Shown: positions 5,263-10,142 of the stretch, one piece after another | How the letters are laid out: the number at the start of each line of letters is the position of its first letter | Position numbering within the stretch: position 1 is the first letter of the stretch | Source: Bacillota bacterium | Lineage (GTDB): Bacteria; Eremiobacterota; SpSt-956; JAKJGF01 | Length of the DNA: 10,142 nucleotides | Direction: 5' to 3' | NCBI GenBank assembly: GCA_029555925.1 | Contig: JAKPQU010000467.1 | Span: forward strand, 1-10,142 | Notes under the pieces: generated by a model | Databases searched by the model: none | What the model was told of the DNA's origin: nothing | What the model saw: the letters and a program-made list of their open reading frames with translations, nothing else | Made by a program: the position numbers and the translations under genes

Positions 5263-5379
5263 ATGACGGTCCGTGTAAAAAACATCAGAAGAACTAATTA
5301 CCATATTTTAAAAGGAGAGATAAGAAAGAAATGGAAATTAAATCAAGGCGTGAAGCCAAAAAAATTAGATTTCTTTTAG
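5263..5379 (+). CDS. Possible 38-aa basic protein overlapping the rsgA start
   Basis: An ATG at 5263 follows AAAGGAG (5248-5254) with ideal spacing and opens 38 codons (MTVRVKNIRRTNYHILKGEI at the start) rich in Lys and Arg. It is in a different frame from rsgA and runs 49 bp into it; the rsgA ribosome binding site lies inside it, so the two may be translationally coupled. No homologue is recognised. The good ribosome binding site supports translation, but the short length does not allow certainty. Confidence 0.4.
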   Translation: MTVRVKNIRRTNYHILKGEIRKKWKLNQGVKPKKLDFF

Positions 5380-6272
5380 GAAGGACTTCCCACGAAAAAT
5401 CAAAGGAAGCCAAAAAATTAAGAAATTTCAGAAAATCCAATAGAATGGAAGATGTAAGACAAAAAAACTGGATTGACATATATGATGAAGATGATGACAG
5501 TTATGATCTTTCCGGCTTTGAGAAGATAAAGAAGGTTACAGGAAAATATGAATATGAAAACCCTGATAAGTTTTTTTCCCGTGCCGATCCGTCCCTGGGA
5601 AAAAGAAAAGAAAAAGCCATTGCATCAAACTTTGACCAGATTGTGATAGTGGCTTCTGTTAAAAGTCCGCCCCTTAAAACCGGACTTATTGACCGTTTTC
5701 TTCTCATTGCAGAAAAGAAAGGTTTTGATGTTCTCATATGTATAAATAAGATCGATCTCACAGATGATAGCTCCGAATATACGGATGAGATGGCTGTCTA
5801 TAAAGCCCTTGGTTACAGAGTAATTCCTGTAAGTGCGGTAAAGAAAACCGGTATAGAGGAGCTTAAAGAATATTTTAAAAACAGGCGCAGTTTATTTACA
5901 GGTCATTCAGGTGTAGGGAAATCATCTCTTTTAAATGCCCTGGACCCTTCGTTAAAACTGAGGACAGGCGAAGTAAGCGATTCTACAAATAAAGGGAAAC
6001 ACACCACTACATCTACAAGATTGCTCAAACTTAGTTTTGGCGGAGAAGTTTTCGATTCTCCCGGCATAAAACAGTTAGGTATTTCAGATATAAGTAAAAA
6101 GGAACTTCCCGGTTTATTCAGAGAATTTAAAGATAAAATAAATCTCTGTAAATACCCTGGTTGCTCCCATATAGAAGAGCAAAACTGCGCCGTAAAAGAC
6201 GCTCTTTTATCCGGTGAAATAAGCAGGGCAAGATATGACACATATGTAAGGATAAGAGAAAGTCTCGGATAA
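5331..6272 (+). CDS. rsgA: Ribosome small-subunit-dependent GTPase A, OB-fold-less variant
   Basis: This 313-aa protein is a circularly permuted GTPase that acts in late 30S maturation and releases RbfA. The permuted motif order is visible: G4 NKID (139-142), G5 SAV (168-170), G1 GHSGVGKS (191-198), the G2 region HTTT (224-227) and G3 DSPG (242-245). The C-terminal zinc site follows: C273, C278, H280, C286 in the CKYPGCSH...NC pattern. The first ~95 residues are highly charged (KSRREAKKIRF, IYDEDDDSYD) and I do not see the OB-fold normally found there. The DQIVIVASVKSPPLKTGLIDRF segment (102-123) is typical of the family. AAAGGAG lies at 5311-5317, 13 nt from the ATG, a long spacer. No promoter is seen between the tandem terminators and the gene, so expression probably depends on read-through from the promoter at 4985. 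Confidence 0.93.
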   Translation: MEIKSRREAKKIRFLLGRTSHEKSKEAKKLRNFRKSNRMEDVRQKNWIDIYDEDDDSYDLSGFEKIKKVTGKYEYENPDKFFSRADPSLGKRKEKAIASNFDQIVIVASVKSPPLKTGLIDRFLLIAEKKGFDVLICINKIDLTDDSSEYTDEMAVYKALGYRVIPVSAVKKTGIEELKEYFKNRRSLFTGHSGVGKSSLLNALDPSLKLRTGEVSDSTNKGKHTTTSTRLLKLSFGGEVFDSPGIKQLGISDISKKELPGLFREFKDKINLCKYPGCSHIEEQNCAVKDALLSGEISRARYDTYVRIRESLG

Positions 6273-6275
6273 ACA

Positions 6276-6307
6276 ATAAAGGGCTGACCGATGGGTCAGC
6301 CCTTTAT
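6276..6307. terminator. Bidirectional terminator between rsgA and the subtilase
   Basis: A 14-bp perfect stem (6276-6289 with 6294-6307) around GATG, with GGGCTGACC in the stem and A/T-rich flanks on both sides. It sits 3 bp after the rsgA stop and 13 bp from the stop of the convergent protease gene, so it can serve both. Confidence 0.9.
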
Positions 6308-6320
6308 ATATCAGTAAAAT

Positions 6321-7769
6321 TTATTTATGTTCTTTTAAATATTTTACTGCTTCATCTGCATCTACAAAACCTGCGCCCTGGTCGACAGGTTTATAATTAC
6401 TTCCCATTGAATCTGCAGTCTTCATAAAAGCTTCTTTCCTGTCGGCTGGTGTGGAATTCGGCACTGCCTGTTTCAATAATGCAGCAAGTCCTGCCACTTC
6501 AGGAGAAGCAAAGGATGTTCCCGGCCCTGCCAGAGTATCTGCAGTGGGTTTAAACATTGGAGGTAGATTGGTCTTTACTACTTTTTCCCTTTCTTTCGGA
6601 GAAAGACTCATGACATTAGACGGTAATCCCAGTGCCTGTATCAGGTCAGGTTTATTTGTAAAAAGGGTAGTAAGCTGATCAGGCGTCATATCTCTTATTG
6701 TCTGAAGTGTTTTACCTATATTATCAAGTTGTGAATTCGGAGCTGCCCAGGATGTTATAAATTCTCCCGGTGCTGTAATATCAGGTTTTACAAGACCGTC
6801 TTCAGTGAGACCTCGGCTTGAAAAATCGCTTACTTTATTCGGATTGAGTGCTGCAGCTACAGTAAGTACTGCCGGATCGTCTGCAGGAGAGCCTATGGTT
6901 TTTGCTCCGGGACCTGAATTGCCGGCTGCTGCTACTACATCCATACCGAGTTTTATAGCCTGTTCCACGGCTTTATTGATGGGATCCATGTTAAATGGCA
7001 CGCCGTCAGGGCCTGCTCCGAGAGACATATTTATTATATCGATACCAAATCTATCTTTATTCTTAATAGCCCATTCAATACCTTTTACTATGTCGGAAGG
7101 TCTTCCCTGTCCCTGAGAATTCATTACCCTTATACCTACAAGTTCTGCGTCGGGAGCTATTTTATTGGCATCCCCTGCGACATGAGTTCCATGTCCGTTG
7201 GGATCTATTGGTTTCGGTGATTTCTCAACGACATCTACCCATGCTTTAAGAGGTTTTTCAGGATGATTGTATCCTGAGTCAACAATCGCTATTGTTCGTC
7301 CTTTACCTGTAAGCCCCTGATCGTGAAGCTCTTTAGCTCCTGTCCATTCTATATCCTTTATCTCGGGCATATCCCATGGATTACCTGCTCTGGTGACAGA
7401 AGATGTAGTTACAGGAATACCCGGAGTGAGATCTCTCGGAGAATCATCATAGACTACAAATCCCTGTTTCTGCAATTTGTCTATTTCTTCAGGTGTAACC
7501 TGTGCAGTAACACCATTTATAAGTTCTAAATTATCTTTAAGTGCTATTCCTTCTTCTTTTACACGACTGGTCATATCTTCTACCGAAAAATGCCCTTTCA
7601 TGACCTTTGTATCGGGCATTATAATAACATCCTGATGTGGAGTTCTTGTGCTTCCAAGTGCCACACTGTCAATAACTTCTTCTTTTGTTTTTGAAGCGGA
7701 AGAATTCATAATATCTACTATCTTATTTAACTGGTTGAAGGAAAAACCCTTTACTCCATCTATACTCAT
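6321..7769 (-). CDS. Subtilisin-like serine protease (S8), apparently without signal peptide
   Basis: Starting at the ATG 7769-7767 gives 482 aa; AAAAGGAGTGA lies just upstream (7777-7787, complement). An in-frame TTG directly before the ATG would add one residue. The catalytic triad is intact: D164 in AIVDSGYN, H193 in GHGTHVAG, S419 in GPGTSFASP, with oxyanion N284 in AAAGNSGPG. Residues ~48-110 resemble an I9-type inhibitory propeptide (VIIMPDTKV, then INGVTAQVTPEEIDKLQKQ). About 70 residues, mainly predicted helix, are inserted at ~340-412 between the APGEFI segment and the Ser motif. The N-terminus is not hydrophobic and no membrane segment is seen, so an intracellular or non-classically exported enzyme, as in AprX-like subtilases, is inferred. 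Substrate is unknown. It is transcribed alone, from its own promoter, and ends at a shared terminator. Confidence 0.95.
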   Translation of the reverse strand: MSIDGVKGFSFNQLNKIVDIMNSSASKTKEEVIDSVALGSTRTPHQDVIIMPDTKVMKGHFSVEDMTSRVKEEGIALKDNLELINGVTAQVTPEEIDKLQKQGFVVYDDSPRDLTPGIPVTTSSVTRAGNPWDMPEIKDIEWTGAKELHDQGLTGKGRTIAIVDSGYNHPEKPLKAWVDVVEKSPKPIDPNGHGTHVAGDANKIAPDAELVGIRVMNSQGQGRPSDIVKGIEWAIKNKDRFGIDIINMSLGAGPDGVPFNMDPINKAVEQAIKLGMDVVAAAGNSGPGAKTIGSPADDPAVLTVAAALNPNKVSDFSSRGLTEDGLVKPDITAPGEFITSWAAPNSQLDNIGKTLQTIRDMTPDQLTTLFTNKPDLIQALGLPSNVMSLSPKEREKVVKTNLPPMFKPTADTLAGPGTSFASPEVAGLAALLKQAVPNSTPADRKEAFMKTADSMGSNYKPVDQGAGFVDADEAVKYLKEHK

Positions 7770-7808
7770 CAAAAAATCACTCCTTTTATTAATTCTTTTC
7801 TGTATTTT

Positions 7809-7835
7809 ATTATATCACATCACTGATATTTTCAA
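7809..7835 (-). promoter_or_regulatory. Candidate promoter of the subtilase gene
   Basis: On the minus strand, TTGAAA (7830-7835) and TATAAT (7809-7814) with a preceding TGa extended -10; the spacer is only 15 nt, which the extended -10 may offset. A 16-bp direct repeat (GATTTGAAAATrTCA core, 7823-7838 and 7877-7892) covers the -35 and a site 54 bp upstream. Confidence 0.45.
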
Positions 7836-8027
7836 ATCTAAAAGTCAGAGAAATTTGTTAAAATTTTGTTAACAAATTGACATTTTCAAATCGTGAAGTG
7901 TGAGGTGAAAGAGAACGTCAAAAAAATTTTCTATTTTTAGAAGAGGATTTTTACAACTTTTTACAAACTTTAATATCTCTTTAAATTATTTATGATGTAA
8001 TGTATAATTGATAGATTATCATTTTTT
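7836..8027. other. AT-rich intergenic region between divergent genes
   Basis: No gene is seen. It contains a 10-bp inverted repeat (AATTTGTTAA 7852-7861 with TTAACAAATT 7869-7878), two GTGA-type heptads (GTGAAGT GTGAGGT, 7893-7906) and a run of seven T just before the MITE-like element. Confidence 0.5.
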
Positions 8028-8172
8028 TATAGTTAGTTTCATAACTATCCATAAATAATGACCTCGTAATGCATAAAGCGTAATGCGTGATGTGCGTGGA
8101 TTAAACCCGTCACGCGTCACGCGTTACGCGTCACGACGACTTAAATTCTAATAAGTTATGAAATACACTATA
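8028..8172 (+). mobile_element. MITE-like element, copy 2
   Basis: This 145-bp non-coding element has terminal inverted repeats (TATAGTTAGTTTCATAAC at the left; the complement of TATAGTGTATTTCATAAC at the right). The left arm has four heptads (CGTAATG, CATAAAG, CGTAATG, CGTGATG, 8065-8092) and the right arm four complementary ones (CGTCACG, CGTCACG, CGTTACG, CGTCACG, 8108-8135), so it folds into a hairpin with GGATTAAACC at the tip. It is 14 bp, exactly two heptads, longer than copy 3. Its right end merges with the next two bases into TATAAT (8169-8174), 34 bp before the lipoprotein start. Confidence 0.8.
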
Positions 8173-8208
8173 ATAAAACATATTATAAAAATCAAGGAGG
8201 TTATTTAA

Positions 8209-9933
8209 ATGGGAAAAAATTATTCAGTAATCTTTCTTCTCCTGTTAGTTATTGCGTTATCCTCAGGCTGCGGAGGAGATAGCGCAGTTCCTGTCATTAA
8301 CACCCCGACACCGGTCACAACTCCGTCAGCAACACCTTCTGAAAGCGAAATTATATCCACACTGACTGAATTAGAATCTCAACAGGCTCTTATTTCAGCC
8401 AAAAACGGCGGCACTGTATCACTCGGCGATGTAGAGATAGAAATAGCAGATAATTCAATGAGTGAGGACACTTCCGTAGAAATTTCCAGGGTAAGCATTA
8501 ACAGTAACGGTGCTCTTAAAAGCTCCGATGTTACTACAGGATATGAAATATCTACAGGCCTTAAAGATGAAGATGAAGAATTAACAGAACCTGCGAAAGT
8601 AACATTCAAAAATGTAAGCGCCAATCAGCGTCCTGCCTTATATAACGGTCAGTCATGGTTTCCTGTAGATGATTATGAATATGACCCCAATACAGGAGAA
8701 CTGAGTCTCTGGATTAACTTTATAGATAACGATACCAATGAATATATTGAAAGCGGCGGTGAGGAATCCTCCGTAGAAACGCCTATTGTAATAGCACTGA
8801 ATAATGACACAGGCTATGATAAAGAATTGATAACCAATAAAGGTCATTTCAAAATATTTTATAATAATGGTGAAGAAGACTACGTAAAGACTATGGAGCC
8901 CATCCTTGAAGAAGCCTATGGGTATTATCAGGCACTTGGATATAAAGAGCCGGTAAAAGCACTGATTAACCAGAAAACAGGAACGTCAAAATATATTTAT
9001 ACCTATGTTTACAATACTATGGGTAACAAATATGACGGTTACAAAGGTGTGGCCTGGACTGCCGGTTATCTCGGATATAATAGGAACCTTCTGGATTTAA
9101 GCAAACCGGTTAATCAAAGTACCTTCTATCATGAAATATTACATTTAATTCAGTATGCTTACAGCGGGGACAGAAGCACTTATAAAAGCTGGTTCAGTGA
9201 AAGCATGTGCACTTCCATGCAGTATTATGCCATCAACAGACCTGCGGAAAAATACGATTTATCAGATGGCAGGTGGAATATAAATCTTCTCTGGGATGAA
9301 ATTTTCAATCAAATGAGTTCGAACAGTCAGAATAATTATAATAAATATATTATCTGGAGTTATATGATGAACAGGTCAAGCCTAAAAAATAAACTCTTTC
9401 AACATATGATGACAGACCTGAAACCGGATGATATTGTGGAAGCAGAAAAACTTAACATGGCCTTTCAGAAGAATATGGGGAAAAGCCTTCCCGACCTTAT
9501 GAATGAACTTATAGAAGACTATTATATTTACGGTAAATTTTTTAATAGCGACTACTTTTCAAAACTTTCCGATCGTTCTTCCGGCCAGCCTTACAGTACT
9601 ATTATAGACAGAGATAGCATCAATCCCAACAAAGAGTCCGACGATTATGATATAAGTCCTCTCTCTATGAGATATATATGCTATAAATCCGGAAATTACG
9701 AGGGGGATTTTGAATTAAAATTCAATAACCTTTCATCAAACTGCAAAATCAGGATTTTTCCGATGAAGAAAGACAAGGATGGAAGTTATACCATATCTCC
9801 TGTAGAAGAAGTCACAGGCAATGTAACAAAAAAATATACTTTTGGAAGCGATATGACCCATATTTTTGTCCTTATAGAAAATACATCTATGAGTTCAAAT
9901 GCTAAAGTAAGTGTTTCTATGTGGAAATCGTAA
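8209..9933 (+). CDS. Lipoprotein with ZU5-like domain and gluzincin-type metalloprotease motif
   Basis: This 574-aa protein has AAGGAGG at 8194-8200. It begins with a basic n-region, a hydrophobic stretch (8-17) and SSGC with C21 as the lipidation site, so it should be anchored to a membrane outside the cytosol. A Pro/Thr-rich linker (27-45) follows. Residues 66-93 (NGGTVSLGDVEIEIADNSM...VEIS) resemble the start of a ZU5 domain. Residues 207-440 carry the likely enzyme: HEILH (308-312) is an HExxH zinc motif and E331 in WFSESM, 19 residues on, fits the third ligand of a gluzincin. A C-terminal beta-rich region (~485-574) is of unknown type. The best guess is a cell-surface zinc peptidase; substrate is unknown. 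It lies between two direct copies of the MITE-like element. Confidence 0.88.
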   Translation: MGKNYSVIFLLLLVIALSSGCGGDSAVPVINTPTPVTTPSATPSESEIISTLTELESQQALISAKNGGTVSLGDVEIEIADNSMSEDTSVEISRVSINSNGALKSSDVTTGYEISTGLKDEDEELTEPAKVTFKNVSANQRPALYNGQSWFPVDDYEYDPNTGELSLWINFIDNDTNEYIESGGEESSVETPIVIALNNDTGYDKELITNKGHFKIFYNNGEEDYVKTMEPILEEAYGYYQALGYKEPVKALINQKTGTSKYIYTYVYNTMGNKYDGYKGVAWTAGYLGYNRNLLDLSKPVNQSTFYHEILHLIQYAYSGDRSTYKSWFSESMCTSMQYYAINRPAEKYDLSDGRWNINLLWDEIFNQMSSNSQNNYNKYIIWSYMMNRSSLKNKLFQHMMTDLKPDDIVEAEKLNMAFQKNMGKSLPDLMNELIEDYYIYGKFFNSDYFSKLSDRSSGQPYSTIIDRDSINPNKESDDYDISPLSMRYICYKSGNYEGDFELKFNNLSSNCKIRIFPMKKDKDGSYTISPVEEVTGNVTKKYTFGSDMTHIFVLIENTSMSSNAKVSVSMWKS

Positions 9934-9952
9934 TTAGAGTGAGCTCTAATTA
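9931..9952 (+). terminator. Short hairpin at the lipoprotein stop codon
   Basis: A 9-bp perfect inverted repeat, TAATTAGAG and CTCTAATTA, around TGAG begins with the stop codon and ends at the TA of MITE copy 3. No T-run follows, so termination is uncertain. Confidence 0.3.
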
Positions 9953-10081
9953 TAGTTAGTTTCATAACTATCCATAAATAATGACCTCGTAATGCGTAAA
10001 GCGTAATGCGTGATGCGCAGGGATTAAACCCGTGACGCGTCACGACGACTTAAATTCTAATAAGTTATGAAATACACTATA
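9951..10081 (+). mobile_element. MITE-like element, copy 3
   Basis: This 131-bp element is in the same orientation as copy 2 and nearly identical to it, differing mainly by two fewer heptads in the right arm (CGTGACG CGTCACG only). Terminal repeats are intact. Its last bases merge with the ribosome binding site of the next ORF (TATAAAGGAG), leaving only 14 bp to the start codon, so any promoter for that gene must lie inside or upstream of the element. Confidence 0.8.
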
Positions 10082-10095
10082 AAGGAGTGAATAAT

Positions 10096-10142
10096 ATGCA
10101 CAAAAAATATGTTCTTATCGCAGTAATTTTTGCATTATTCTT
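10096..10142 (+). CDS. Start of a secreted or membrane protein (partial)
   Basis: Fifteen codons (MHKKYVLIAVIFALF) are visible before the window ends. The start follows AAAGGAG at 10081-10087 at normal spacing. Basic residues followed by a hydrophobic run fit a signal peptide. The M-x-K-x-Y start and the identical upstream element suggest a relative of the preceding lipoprotein gene, but too little is visible to say. Confidence 0.65.
   Translation, partial: MHKKYVLIAVIFALF

Noticed and set aside
6805..7116. 103-codon plus-strand ORF
   Set aside because: It is antisense to the intact subtilase gene and has no support as a gene.

Overview
This window is AT-rich, protein-dense bacterial DNA with compact intergenic regions, good AGGAGG-type ribosome binding sites and strong sigma-70-like promoters. 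No rRNA or tRNA gene was recognised. The taxon cannot be fixed from sequence alone. Lipoproteins, a GGDEF protein with a FlhA-like tail, an RsgA lacking the usual OB-fold, and abundant intergenic heptanucleotide repeats point to a poorly characterised, probably uncultivated lineage; that is inference. Layout, left to right: (1) Positions 1-65, minus strand, hold the first 21 codons of a gene leaving the window, whose N-terminus resembles large DEAD/DEAH-box helicases. (2) A ~390-bp gap with a heptad array and a strong promoter leads to a 319-aa protein joining a GGDEF diguanylate cyclase domain, a ribbon-helix-helix DNA-binding domain and a condensed FlhA-like (type III export gate) cytoplasmic segment, the most unusual gene here. 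(3) A repeat-rich spacer with one complete and one partial copy of a MITE-like element precedes a 93-aa phage-style small protein. (4) A GTG-started radical SAM protein runs into a convergent minus-strand pair: an M20D amidohydrolase followed by a small ribbon-helix-helix protein. (5) About 740 bp without a large gene hold heptad repeats, an orphan Shine-Dalgarno, two tandem 52-bp hairpin units with compensatory changes, a strong promoter, a 22-codon leader ORF inside a long hairpin, and two tandem terminators. This looks like a transcription-attenuation leader for the downstream rsgA operon. (6) rsgA (ribosome-assembly GTPase) converges through a shared bidirectional terminator on a minus-strand subtilisin-like protease without a signal peptide. 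(7) Two more direct copies of the MITE-like element flank a lipoprotein with a ZU5-like domain and a gluzincin-type zinc metalloprotease motif. The last copy sits right in front of another signal-peptide-bearing ORF cut by the window end. Two themes link the regions. First, intergenic DNA is populated by period-7 repeats, mostly (CGCGTYA)n and other GTRA-core heptads, which also form the arms of the MITE-like element. Second, every complete MITE-like copy ends 14-36 bp before a start codon, its terminal CTATA supplying or forming a -10-like TATAAT/TATAAA. The genes do not form one pathway; most look like single transcription units or pairs.
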